Assembly: GCA_030068075.1 (NCBI GenBank)
Contig: CM057827.1
Location: 68,958,500-69,022,499 of the forward strand
Origin: Paguma larvata
Lineage: Eukaryota > Chordata > Mammalia > Carnivora > Viverridae
Length of the DNA: 64,000 bases
Direction: 5' to 3'
Shown: positions 34,301-45,060 of the stretch, in pieces
Numbering within the stretch: position 1 is the first letter of the stretch
Layout: each line of letters begins with the position of its first letter
Translations under genes and position numbers: made by a program
The notes under the pieces: generated by a model
The model's database searches: none
The model's input: only the letters and a program-made list of their open reading frames with translations
Told to the model about the DNA's origin: nothing

Positions 34301-34849
34301 ACATGTTTGGAAAAAGAAAGTCTAACAGAAGGCACATCTAGGCTCCCGGACAAGCCTTCAGTGTCCACTGGGCATTTACCCAGAGCCTCTCTGCTGGAAA
34401 GAAAGCAGTTCCAACCCACTACTGGGATCTTTGATTCACTGATCCAACTGGAGTGCGATCAGAATCATATCTCCAGGAAGCAACATTACAGAGATTCCTT
34501 TGTTCTCCAACACTGTCTACAGCCCCCCTCCTGGGAGGACCATTACCTCCCATGATTCAACAGCCCAGCATCCCTGAGCTGCTTTCTGTCTCTGAATGGA
34601 CACAGACAAGTATTTCATTCATGATGGACAGTTGCCCGACTGGAGGATAGCTTAAGTCGGACCCAAAGGCGGACATGGAGTGAAGAATAAATAACTTCCA
34701 AATTCCTTCCAGGTTGACAGGGCTGCTTTAATTTAGGTGCTTTTCTGTATGCGACTTTACTGTCCTTTCGAATATATTCTTTCATTTCCTGTCAATATAT
34801 TGACTTTCAGTGTCTGTGTGGAGTGGTGGTATAAATTTTATCTTTTTTC
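34301..34849. other. Single-copy stretch with two staggered frames
   Basis: Plus frames of 82 codons (34307-34555) and 65 codons (34453-34650) overlap in different registers. This could in principle be one broken coding sequence, but no homology is recognised, no splice sites frame it and there is no A-tail. Confidence 0.3.
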
Positions 34850-34920
34850 CATTTGGGCAGGAATCACAGAGCCATGGCGCATGTCAGGCACTCAGTAAGT
34901 ATTTATTGAACGAATAAAAA
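34850..34920 (+). repeat. MIR 3'-end remnant
   Basis: 'ggcaggaatcacagagccatggcgcatgtcaggcactcagtaagtatttattgaacg' resembles the end of a MIR or L2 ('gtgcctggcacatagtaggcgctcaataaatatttgttgaa'). Confidence 0.45.
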
Positions 34921-35466
34921 AATAATAGGGCATTTTTAAGAAAGTCAGGAAACTTTGCCAACAGTTGGTAGCCGGCTACTATTTTAAATCAGCCTAACTT
35001 TATTTTCCTAATCGTTCTATGTTGTTACCTAAAACTTTAATCGATGCCATCAGAAAATATTTTGCCAATAACTGTACTTCCGAGAACTTCAAATAATGGT
35101 GGGCTCATAGGAAATAAATGTGGGCAGCATTTTGGTCCTGAATATCACCCACATTTATGTTTGCTTACTCTTGGTATATTAAAATCTTACTGGGAAAATA
35201 AACATTAGGCATCTGCCTTTGAAAAGAATGTCAACAAAAGGGTTAAGAAGGTTCTTTTCCTGGCCTGTGATGTTCCATTTAGGACCCCAAAAAAGGCTGA
35301 CAAATCTGATAAAATTGCTTTGAAATGTTGTGGGAGATAAATAAGAACTGTCTTTTCATCAATTTTTTTCTCTTGACACAGATTACACAAAGTGAAGTCT
35401 AAATGGATGGCATATTTTGTCATTTTTTTTATTACTTCAACAATATGAAATCATAAGAAAACTTGA

Positions 35467-35680
35467 GGGGCGCCTGGGTGGCTCAGTCGGTTAAGCGGCC
35501 GACTTCGGCTCAGGTCATGATCTCACGGTCTGTGAGTTCGAGCCCCGCATCGGGCTCTGTGCTGATGGCTCGGAGCCTGGAGCCTGCTTCGGATTCTGTG
35601 TCTCCCTCTCTCTGCCCTCCTCCTGCTCACTCTCTGTCTCTATGTCTCAAAAATAAATAAATGTTAAAAAAAAAAAATTT
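35467..35680 (+). mobile_element. CAN-SINE, sense, near consensus, with 11-bp TSD
   Basis: This is the best preserved copy in the window. The head GGGGCGCCTGGGTGGCTCAG is followed by TCGGTTAAGC, the body 'gacttcggctcaggtcatgatctcacgg', a B-box with intact CpG (GAGTTCGAGCCCCG), 'tgcttcggattctgtgtctccctctctctg' and an uninterrupted A tail. A perfect TSD AGAAAACTTGA flanks it (35456-35466 and 35681-35691). Retained CpGs and the clean TSD argue for a recent insertion. Confidence 0.98.
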
Positions 35681-35691
35681 AGAAAACTTGA

Positions 35692-36954
35692 AACCCAGGT
35701 ACCACTCCTACCACCAAAAAAAGTTACTAAAATACAGTCTTTGAGGGTTTTGAATGAAAAGAATACCATTCAGTGTCTTTAAATGGTAAACAGTTCAGGC
35801 AGAGAAGGATAAAGAGTCAAAACAGTAGATTCACTCAGAGAAAACATTTCTGGAATAGTCCCTGGAGATCCTGCCAGACAGTGACCACGCAAACATGGCT
35901 ACAAAAAAATTAGAAAAATCTTACTGAGGTCATACTGAAGGGTGAGAAGAAAAACAAACACATTTCTCTCTCCTCTTTTTCGGGGAGAAATCCACAACTA
36001 ATAAAAGAGATCATGGTTAGTGAGAAAGTATAATCAAGAGGCTAAATGGAAGTAAGGACCAACAACCATTTTACAGAAAATTGTAAAATGAGAGACAATG
36101 GTTTAAGATTTTCAGTGAGATAGGTAAACCAATGGAGATATTAGAAATAAATAAAGCCAAGTTTTAAATAATGCATTGGTTGAACATATAAAGAAGTGTA
36201 TAAAAAGATACATATCTAGAAAGATACAAATTCCTGTAGACAAATGGTTAATGATTCAGGAGATAAGTAGAATGATATGTGCTTCTTTGCTGGATTTAAT
36301 GTTCATGTAAGTCTACAGAACAGGCATTTGTGGAATGTTCCACAGTTTGAGAACTATTGAAAACTTAAACATCAATTGGACAATTAAAGGGATGGAAGAT
36401 AACATGTTTGCAAAAATGTAAACAAAACTGATTGTTGATCATTTCGGACTATTATTTCACTAGAGCAATTGAATTAAGTATCCTCTAAGAAGAAAGCAAA
36501 ATATGGCTTTAGTTGCATTATAAAGACTTTAGATTTATCCTAAACATGTATGTACTGGGGGAGATATACATGTTGAATTGTTAAAATGGAGAATGTTGTA
36601 GAATTTTCTTCTATATAAATCTTCCAAATTGTAATAAAAGCTCACAGGTTTAGCAGAATAATAGTAACCAGTGATTCACATATCCAGCGGTGAAAAAAAT
36701 CACGGGAGCATAAACAAGGCTGTATTTACTGGATTAGACTTCCAGTCCATTCGATGTAGACTTTGTTGCCAAAAGTCCCATGGGAAATCCTATAAGAACA
36801 TAGTTTTTTCCCGTGTCCTCATCCTTTATTTCAGCAACTCTAAACTATTTATGACCTTGACATCATTTCTCCAGGATCTTTTATAATAAGCACTACTTCT
36901 TAAAATAATGAATTCCATAGTAGATTACCTTTTACATATGGAAGTCATCCTCTT
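35692..36954. other. AT-rich single-copy stretch
   Basis: No gene or clear repeat. 'gaatgttccacagtttgagaactattg' (36336-36362) recalls a hAT-Charlie end but is too short to call. Confidence 0.4.
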
Positions 36955-37150
36955 TTTTGTATTGTGGAAGTCTAGCTGACACCCAATGTTACATGAGTCA
37001 GGTGCACAATATGGTGATTGGAAAAGTCTATACATTATGCTGTGCTCACTGCAAGTGTAGCTCCCATCTGTCACCATATGATGCTACTACAATATCATGG
37101 ACTATATTCCCTATGCTGTACCTTTCATCCCTGTGGAGGGCATCCTTTTA
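36955..37150. mobile_element. Old LINE-associated repeat (L1-type)
   Basis: 'gtctagctgacacccaatgttacatgagtcaggtgcacaatatggtgatt', 'catctgtcaccatatgatgctactacaatatcatggactatattccctatgctgtacc' match a repeat common in Laurasiatherian genomes and usually assigned to L1. Strand relative to the L1 is not certain. Confidence 0.6.
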
Positions 37151-37669
37151 ATATTCTCAAATTTACCTTCCTAAAATATCGACCGGGGCCTCCGTTTTCC
37201 TACTTTCGGGAACTTAGGTAGCACATAGTGTTTCTTTTAGCCCTTTAATCACATTGTTCATTAATATAAGATTTCAATCAACCTCTCTCGAGGCATTCAC
37301 CTTTCTAAAACAAATTAAGTTTTAACTTTATTTTCAAAGACTATTTCTCCACCTTTATTCCATCTCTTCTCTCATTTTATTTTCTCTAGTCTGAAGCTTC
37401 TAAATTAAGATGCATTTATTTCTTTCATCTTCTGTGGGACGAGCTACTGAACAATTGATCTGGAAGAAATGCAATCGACTCTGCTGAAACTCTTCTAGTT
37501 TCCTGTTTGGTATTTTCTAGATATTTTCTGCATGGAGAAAATCTAAGTGGTGCTCTCTTACTCTAGTTTCCTCACCAGGGAGAAATAAGATGCAAAGGAA
37601 GACGAAGGGAGTCTTAAAAACAAACAAACCTGTCACTTGTAATCATCTTTTTGTCTTCAGAGCCTACAC

Positions 37670-37795
37670 ATATATGTCCCAGTAATAATATCTCACCTTT
37701 ACTGAAAGATTCTATGTGCCAGGAACTTAGCTGAAAGCTTTATACTCAGCATCTATTTAATCCTCATAATGACCTCATGGGGTAATGGTAAGAGT
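37670..37795 (-). repeat. MIR SINE fragment, antisense
   Basis: 'attctatgtgccaggaacttagctgaaagctttatactcagcatctatttaatcctcataatgacctcatgggg' is the antisense MIR 3' half. Confidence 0.7.
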
Positions 37796-38035
37796 GGTTG
37801 ACATTTATTGAGTCATTTATATATGGCAGGTACTCTTTTTAAGTGTTTTCCTCCTACCATATTATTTAATAATTAGAACAAACTCAAGAAACAGGCACTT
37901 CCTTAGCCCCCATCTTAACGATGAGGTCACTGAAGCTTAAGTAAGTAAGGCAACACAGTTAATAATGGAGTTACCAGGATTTTAACGTGAGTCTCTGCTA
38001 TTAACCACTATACTGCACTGCCTCATTTATCATAT
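37796..38035 (-). repeat. MIR SINE, antisense, second copy in tandem
   Basis: Starts again with 'gacatttattgagtcatttatatatggcaggtactc' and runs to 'ttaacccctatactgcactgcctc'-like sequence at its end. It directly follows another antisense MIR, giving two adjacent same-orientation copies. Confidence 0.75.
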
Positions 38036-38999
38036 GATGAATAAACATACAAATAAATGAGCAATGAGTGAATGAGTAAATAACTAGAATAGACGATTCT
38101 TAAGCCATAGAAAGTGTGTGGGCATTGTAACGTATGATATTTGGATTATACTGTCAAGGCTGGATTCTACTACTGATTATACTACCATTCAAGGGCCTTT
38201 CAGTTCTAGAATTCTGTGAAACTGACAGCCCAAGTCCAACAACTCAAAAGCTTTTGCTACTTTTAAGATTTACAAAACCTAATCAAATTCCTGACTTTTT
38301 GCAACACTAACAATCATCAAAACTTGCTACAAAAATTAGTAAGCTTTGTTAGTCTTTGTCTTTCTGATTAAACCCTGGTCCTAATCAAGGAATAAAAATA
38401 GTGCAATTCTCAGCAAAGCAATGCTTGCTTACCGGTTATTTCGGCTGGTACAATCCTGCTAGGAAGAACTTCAAAACACAATGGAAATCAAAATCAAAAC
38501 ACACCAGAGAAATGTGTGTGGACAGAAATAAACATTGAAGAAAAATATGGAAGTCATTATCAGATCAATGTCTAATAAGCATTCCTTATACTCATATTTA
38601 TTTATCAACTCCCTAAGTTTATTTCAAGAATATACTAGAAGAGTAATTTTGTTATCTAGTTCCATGTGAAAAAAAAATCAATATGACCCTGAGATGATCT
38701 AAAGAAGCAACCTCAAGATGTAAAGGAGAAAGTCAAGCACACTTAACTTTCCTAATCCCCGTTATAAACACAACTGTACCAATTCCTGAGCCACCGCCTC
38801 GGCATGAATTTGTCAACACGGCTTGTGTATTCAAATTCACCAAAAAGCTTTGAGAGCATCTATCCGAAGCTAAGTTTACTATGTAGTATTTTGAGAAACT
38901 ACACTTAACATAATATTCTAAATAGCTGTTTTTGGTTTAGGCAGAGGGTTTGCTCTACTGAGATTCATTGGACCTTCACTTAGGGGTAACGAATCTGAA
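38036..38999. other. AT-rich single-copy stretch
   Basis: Nothing recognised beyond short A/T-rich tracts. Confidence 0.45.
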
Positions 39000-39141
39000 T
39001 GTGAAAAGATTATCACATCTAATACACATGAGAAAACAGTGGACATTCTTTAGATCTCTGGCTAGTTAATGGCAGAGATAGAATGAGAACTAGGGTTTTC
39101 TGTGCTTGGAGTCCCCTGCACACTCTACTGCACTACACTGG
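39000..39141 (-). repeat. MIR-like SINE, antisense
   Basis: 'ggctagttaatggcagagatagaatgagaactagggttttctg...gcacactctactgcactacactg' fits the antisense MIR 5' half. Confidence 0.6.
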
Positions 39142-39183
39142 TGTATCAGTAAGGGTTCTGTATTAGAGAAGCAGAACCAAAAG

Positions 39184-39290
39184 GATATATCTATATATAT
39201 CTATATATACACATATATATAGCATATATATAGCATATATATATAGCATATATATATATAGCACATATGTAGCACATATATATATATGTA

Positions 39291-39333
<43 letters not shown>
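39184..39333. repeat. (TA)n microsatellite with TATATAGCA variants
   Basis: About 110 bp of degenerate TATATA/AGCATATA units lead into a pure (TA)20 run at 39294-39333, then poly-C (39336-39343). Tracts like this are prone to expansion, cruciform extrusion and assembly error. Confidence 0.96.
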
Positions 39334-39335
<2 letters not shown>

Positions 39336-40204
39336 CCCCCCCCAGGAGAAAGACTCTAGGGACAGTCAGTAATGGTCTTAGACTAAAATCTTGACAGCTC
39401 ACTACAGCCAAGAGGAAGAGCTGGCCCTGAGAATGTCCAATGGGACAGAGTGTTCATGTTGCTACAGCCTTGTAACCTGGCAGACATCATACTGGGACCT
39501 CAGGGAAGCATGCCCTAAGCCCCTGGCCTCCAGCCTCCTGGAAGGTAGTAGTCTAGGCAGCTGCCCTATGCATGCTTGGTTCACTCGCCCATTCTGGCTC
39601 TGGGCAGTCCTGCCCCCAGTACAGCCTCAGGTCTAGAGCTTAGTCCTCCACACTTTGCTGGGCCCCTGGGGCTACGTATCAGTGCACTGTGACTCTTGAC
39701 TGTGGCCTCGGGGGAAGCATGGAGGAGGACTGGGTATACTGGATCGATGGCATGAGCAGACCCTTTACAACGAGTCTGACAGAAGGAGCCTCCAACACCT
39801 CGGACACCCAGGTTTGTTCCTCATTCCAGGACTCTCCTGTCAGCCCACTGTAGAACTCCAGAAAGACTGGGCTTCCTCTGGGGAGAGTGGCTGCAGTAGC
39901 AAAGCCCCAGGCCTAATTCTGCCACCTTCCGAGCAGCCCCTGAGGCTGAGCATTTCCAGCCCATCCTCTCCCTGCCCTCTTGTCGGAACACACACTTAGT
40001 TCCCACCACGACTGGAAGCCACAGAGCACACCCTGTAGGCTTCACCTGTACCCTGTTTACCTTTTTGAGAAGCCCCACACTCCTGGCCGGCAGATATCAC
40101 CCATGGTGTTCAAAAAAGGAGGACATTTCTTGATGAAGGGCCTTGGGTAAAGGGGCCAGCTCCCCCGTAACAGGGTGCTGGCAGTTGAGGGAGTAGTCAG
40201 GATC
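39334..40204. other. GC-richer insert of about 870 bp, unidentified
   Basis: This block separates the two halves of the family-B repeat and is noticeably richer in G+C than its AT-rich flanks. It starts with a C run directly after the (TA)n tract and ends near 'gtagtcaggatcaatatttttataaag'. It has an 81-codon plus frame (39391-39636), a 61-codon plus frame (39814-39999) and an 85-codon minus frame (39821-40078), all without known domains. I see no LTR ends, A-tail or TSD. It may be a transposed genomic segment, an unrecognised repeat or original sequence. Confidence 0.35.
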
Positions 40205-40714
40205 AATATTTTTATAAAGTAGATTTATTATGAGGGATTGGTTCACATGACTACGGAGGCTGAGAAATCCTCTGATTTGCTGTCTGCGAGCTGGAAACCC
40301 ACAGAAGCTGGCAGTATAGTTCAGCTGGAGTCCGAAGGCCTGAACATCTGGAGAGGCGATGAAGTGAATCCCAGTCTGGGGCCTGGAGATGAGCGGAGAT
40401 GTCCCAGCTCAATCGGTGGGGCAGGGGAAAAAAAGGGTGAATTCCTCCTTCCTCAGCCTTTCGTTCTTTTGTTTCCCTCAGGCCCTCAGGGGGTTGGATG
40501 ATGCCCACCCACAGTGGGGAGGCCAATCTACTTCACCGACACCACCAATTCAAATGTCAGGTTGACACACAAAATTAACCATAACACTGGCCCTTCCCTC
40601 CAGTTCTTCAAGACTACAGGTCAACTCACAACTCCAGAGAATAGAATCGCTGGCAATAAGCCAATAACCTGGCACTCGAAGCTGTCGGAAGAGAGTGAAA
40701 AATGTGCAGGCCTA

Positions 40715-41015
40715 GCTCATCCATGCAACTATTCAATAAATATTTGAGAAACAACCGTGTGTGAAACACTATGCAGGGCCTGGAGAGGTGGTAGTGGATA
40801 TGCCTCAGCCCTTATCCCTCAGGAACTTACACAGATTGGGAGGCAGACTTTTTAAAAGAGGGAGTATTACAACAGTGTGCACAAATGAATAGGCATGCAT
40901 TTTATAGAGCAGCCTGTCTGAACCACTCACTGGGTTAAGCACCTAGGACACATCAGTGAACAAGAGATATAATCCTTGTTCTCAGCAAGTTTAGAGTCTA
41001 GGTTGAAAATTCTAC
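40715..41015 (-). mobile_element. L2 LINE 3' end, antisense, with a partial duplicate
   Basis: 'caactattcaataaatatttgag...gcagggcctggagaggtggtagtggatatgcc...ccctcaggaacttacaca' is followed by a second start-like segment 'ggttaagcacctaggacacatcagtgaacaagagatataatcc...cagcaagtttagagtctagg'. Two antisense L2 3' ends lie in series. Confidence 0.65.
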
Positions 41016-41594
41016 TTACAGTAGTCTTAACCTAGGATTTATTCATGGAACTGCATTTCGATTTAATTTTTTTGGTAATCCTATGTATTTTGTTTTCTGC
41101 ATTTAAAAACACAACCCTGAGAGGTGGTCCCTGAGGCTTCCCTAGACTGCCAAAGATGTCCTTGACGCAAACTTTCCATGTATAACTCTGCAATATGAAA
41201 CAGCAAAGGCACTCTTAAATAATGTGCTCCTTGTCTCTGGTAACAGATACATTCTCACAATTAAATCCTGGAGTTTGTATACGTTTGAGAAGGGTTTTCA
41301 GGGAATAAACATTAGCCAATTGGCATCGATAAATGACTACATACACAGAATATCACTAGAGTCCAAGGTCAGATCCCACACCTAAGAAGAGTCAAGAGCA
41401 TCAGGACACTGAGCGAATGGACAGTAAGAAATTACCTAGAGTACTGTGCCCACTTGCTGCTCCCTCAGCTGAACCCCCTCCTCTCACCCCAGTTTCTGTC
41501 ACTTCTCATGCCAATTAGGAAGCAACAGTGAGGATTAATCCACTGTGTCATAGCAGCAGCTCGCTGCTCCTCCAAATTAGTAAAAATGAGAGCT
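41016..41594. other. Single-copy stretch
   Basis: No gene or repeat recognised. Confidence 0.45.
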
Positions 41595-41795
41595 GACAGT
41601 ACAATATAATTTTAGAGATGGAAGGGACTTTCAAAAATCATGTGGCCCGACTTCATTTCATAGATGAGAAAACTGAAGATTAATAAAATTATGGGACTTA
41701 CTCAAGGTCATAGAGCTTATTAGGGAAGGAGCTGAACCTAGAATTTAGGATTCCTAACATCCAGGAAAATGTTCTTATCACTTCCCTTAGTCCTT
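41595..41795. repeat. Ancient SINE-like repeat, family uncertain (MIR relative)
   Basis: 'ttttagagatggaagggactttcaaaaatcatgtggcccgacttcatttcatagatgagaaaactgaag', 'ctcaaggtcatagagc' and 'ggagctgaacctagaatttagg' follow a familiar mammalian repeat also seen at 8890 and 60815. Confidence 0.55.
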
Positions 41796-43909
41796 CATCA
41801 TGGAAAGGTCACAAATATCAGTGGAGATATTACCAGTAGAAATACGTTTTAATTGATTTTGGATAAACCAATGTGGACAATACAAGATTGAAAGAAAAAA
41901 ATAGGGCAGATAGTAATTCATTATAAAACAGAAGCTAAAGTCTGGGAAACTGACTTCAAATGCATGGATGCACACATATAAACCACCATTTTTGTCTGAT
42001 ACTTTATCTCAAAATCTGTTTTTCAAGTTAAATCATTAAACCCTTACTAAAATCATCTTCATCTCTAAAAAGCATCCTATTAATGGGTCCAGTACCTCTG
42101 CATAACTCTCTTGTCATGAACTGTATTCCTGCAACTCAGTTTTGATGGTTTAATTTCCATCTTCATCTTCCAAACAAATGTAATGTTGTCATTCTCCAAG
42201 GTTCTCCTGGTTCTTCTCCAAGAACTACTGAACTATGACACTGGCAGAATCTGAATAGATCTCAATATGGGAGACAAGAGCAAAATGTTATTTGAGACTC
42301 CTATAAATTGCTGCTCCTCCTGTCCTTTAAAAATGAATAAAGATGAATTGTATTCTATATTTCCTCCAGACAACTTTTCAAAGCCAAAGAAATTTTGATT
42401 TATGATATTCCTCTGAACATCAACTTTCAGAGCCTCCTACTCATCCACATTTAGAACTTACTGGCGTAACACCGAGTTCTCTGATTTTGTCCCTATGCTG
42501 TCTTGTATTGGGCTTCAGGATGGGTGTGTGAGTTGTGCCCAACGTGATACATGTCACTGTGCATTTGCCAAGTGTGGTAAAGGTGAGTCAAGCTGCCCAA
42601 AGTGGCATCCTCAAACCAGCACAGTAATCTGGTCCTCCCTCGTTAAACAACGTGTTCAAGCAAAACACTTACAGACACTTAGCTCTTTTTGCTCAGGAGC
42701 CATGTTTTAGTTGTAGAGATATATGTGACAAAAATGAAGAAATTTATTTTTTGGATATCTTCTCCCAAATATCCTGTGACTTCTCAAGTAATATTTGTGA
42801 GGGGCTGTAAACCATGGAGGGCCTTCTACACACCTCATGGATCTTAGTTGTCATTACTGCTATTAGGGTAGCTTAAGAATCACTTTTAAATGGGCCCGCA
42901 TGACAGTACATGAGTAATTTGTAAGCATGCACATGGGAAAATCTCATTTTGAGTCTTTCGTTCAGCCACACGTCTCTTGCTGTCCAAATGTTTTGTAACA
43001 CACCATGAACCCAGGTCCATAAACGAATTTCTTACCTAGTGTCCTGGCTGGCCCCCAACATGGTACCTGGTGTCCAGGGAGAAGAAATGCTGGGAAAGAA
43101 TGGGTGGGGGGAGCTCCTTGAAAATCTGTGTTTGGATAAGGCTAAGAAAGATGGAGAAAATTCAATACCTCTTCTACAAAAACTTTTAAAAATCCTTTCT
43201 CCCCAAAAGAAGTAGAATTGACTACTCCTGTCTGGGTGGCACCAAAATCTCCCTTCTATATACTTCTGATATAATGCAAACCACATCCTATCTCAATTCT
43301 TTGTTCACACTTCTGTCTCCCTCTAATTAACAGAGGAAAATGATGTTGGCTCGATCTCTGTATCTCTCACACCCAACCCAGTGTTTAGCATATAATAGGC
43401 AAGCAATAAAGTTTGAAAACTTACAGTTGAATGAATACATTTGCAAAAATCAGGGAAAGAGATGACAAAGAAAGAGAATAAAAGAGATAGAGACAAGTAG
43501 TAAAGAGAGAAGGTGATGAACAGAAAAAAAATGTGAGAGAAAAATATAGGAAGCAAAAAAATGATGGTCGCTCAGTATTACCTGACTCTGTGTCAAGTGG
43601 CTTGTGTGAACAGAAATTAGTGTATCAGGGCTAGAGAGGAGTAGACTGACAGAGAAAATTAGGTTCCCCAAATTGTTAATACTGCTGTCTAGTGAAAACA
43701 TTGCTTTTCACTGGAATCATCTGAAAAGTGGCTGCTTCTCCACTCCCACCCCTCTCCCACTGAACTAGGGCAGAAACACCCCAAAACTGCATTTGTTGGC
43801 AGAGTCACTTATCTGAAACTAGTTGGGGTACAACCACTGTGCTGCACTACTTTCTCTCTGAAGCTACGGTGAAGGGTATGTGGTCCTTGCAGTCAGAGAA
43901 GTCACAACG
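41796..43909. other. Mostly single-copy stretch; weak hAT-like and L2-like words at the end
   Basis: No gene recognised. 'ttttcactggaatcatctgaaaagtggc' (43706-43733) weakly recalls MER5A. From about 43875 'gtggtccttgcagtcagagaagtcac' looks like the start of the antisense L2 that hosts the LTRs downstream. Minus-strand frames at 43323-43701 arise from an AG-rich plus strand. Confidence 0.4.
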
Positions 43910-44265
43910 TGTAAGGGCAAATCCGGACTGATTCCATTTTGCTTAAGGGCAAACTGGGACTGACTCCATTGTGTTCCGTGTCCTCCACCTTGAGTCCCCA
44001 GTGCCTGCGCAGAAGCTTGACCTATGGAACAGGACCTTTGACCCTTCCTCAGCCAATCGGCTAGGGTCACGACCATCACCCCTCCCACTGCCCCTAGACC
44101 CCTTTAAAACTATTGTGTTTTTGGAACGTGCCCTCTCTCTCGACCCACCACTGCATCGGTGCGGTAGGAGATTGAGCTCGAGCTAGCTCGATTAAAGGCT
44201 CTTTGTTCTTGCATCGGACTCGGCTCCCTGGTGGTTTTTGGGGTCCCCGAATTCTGGACATAACA
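43910..44265 (+). mobile_element. Endogenous retrovirus LTR, sense (about 356 bp)
   Basis: It starts TGTAAGGGCAAA and ends CATAACA, giving TG...CA termini. U3 carries a tandem pair of about 28-bp units (43913-43940 and 43945-43972, beginning AAGGGCAAA), a CCAAT box (44053-44057) and a TTTAAAA TATA-like box (44103-44109). A polyadenylation signal ATTAAA follows (44191-44196), then a T-rich/CA cleavage region. This layout fits a class I (gammaretrovirus-like) solo LTR. No gag, pol, env or primer-binding site follows. The flanks do not carry a clean TSD, but removing the LTR leaves an L2 nearly continuous. Confidence 0.8.
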
Positions 44266-44292
44266 AGTGTAGCGGGAGAGACCAGCACAGAT

Positions 44293-45060
44293 TGTTGTGC
44301 CCGAATTCTCGAATCCCCCCACAAGAGCCCACCAGAGTCGAAAGTCAAAGCCAAGTGGCAAGGGTCGTTTTATTTCAGGATCGATCCAGGTCCTTTCACA
44401 TATCGCTGCCAATATGCAGAAAGGCCTCGGACAAGGTTGGTACAGCGTTTTTATAGACAGAGACAAATAGTATAGGAAGGTTTCAGGTTATAGGGTGACT
44501 GATTGGTCGATATTTGAAATACGAACATATGCAGCCCTCTGATTGGGGGTTCTTTGTTTGCTCTTTGGCGGGAAGTCTCTGTCCGTTATGTGAAAAAGTT
44601 AGTTATTTATTCTAATACATATCAGAAAAGGGGGAAGGGGAAGAATGTGAGGGAAGCAAGGTTCTCAAGCTAGTAGATGTCCGCTCAAGCTAATGAATGT
44701 CCGAAAGGTGAAGGTCTTCCGAATGTGAGCAAAGCCAGTTACACAAACTAATGCATGTCATAAAGGGGGAAGGGGAAGAATGTGAGGGAAGCAAGGTTAC
44801 AGAAGTGAGAAATGCCAGATACTTAAACTAATACATGTCAGACTAGACTCAGAAAAAGTTTTACAATGTTTACAGCAAACAATAAGCAAAACAGAATTCT
44901 CAGCAATTGTATCTCTTATTAGCGGTCCACAATCGGCAGAAGGCCAGGGCAGCTATCTTTAACCCGGTATCTGTCCATTGATTTACAGAAAAAGAGAACT
45001 TAGCTTCAAACTAAGGCAGAGCCGCCATTTGGACATAAAATTTTAAAATCGCTCCCTTCA
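44293..45060 (-). mobile_element. Endogenous retrovirus solo LTR, antisense (768 bp) with 4-bp TSD
   Basis: On the minus strand it starts TGAAGGGAGCG (45060) and ends GGGCACAACA (44293). Reading that strand, two CCAAT boxes (complement at 44542-44546 and 44502-44506) precede a TATAAAAA box (44448-44455) and an AATAAA signal (44369-44374). The host bases AGAT are duplicated at 44289-44292 and 45061-45064, as expected for a class I element. U3 contains internal repeats. The absence of internal genes between the two TSD copies marks it as a solo LTR left by LTR-LTR recombination. Confidence 0.85.
44612..44841 (-). repeat. U3 direct-repeat array inside the antisense LTR
   Basis: A 36-bp G/A-rich unit (GGGGAAGGGGAAGAATGTGA core) occurs at about 44627-44663 and again at 44762-44798. 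A 14-bp motif of the form CTAAT(A/G)(C/A)AT(A/G)TC recurs five times (44612, 44670, 44690, 44748, 44828). Retroviral U3 enhancers are often organised as direct repeats. Confidence 0.85.

Larger units (their letters stand above)
39142..40600. repeat. Ancient interspersed repeat (family B of this window), split by (TA)n and a GC-rich insert
   Basis: The left piece (39142-39183: 'gtatcagtaagggttctgtattagagaagcagaaccaaaaggatat') and right piece (about 40205-40600: 'tttattatgagggattggttcacatgactacggaggctg', 'gttggatgatgcccacccacagtggggaggccaatctacttc', 'gttgacacacaaaattaaccata') are successive parts of one widespread mammalian repeat. A second copy lies at 52780-53585. I do not name the family. 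Confidence 0.6.

Noticed and set aside
34307..34650. Two staggered frames that might be a broken processed gene
   Set aside because: No homology recognised, no A-tail, no TSD and no splice context.
39184..39333. Regularly spaced TATATAGCA units that might look like a repeat-spacer array
   Set aside because: They are degenerate dinucleotide repeats without unique spacers, so not CRISPR or a satellite array.
44094..44475. Several open frames of 72-118 codons on both strands
   Set aside because: They lie inside the two LTRs, which do not normally code for protein in class I elements. No gag, pol, protease or env segment is present.
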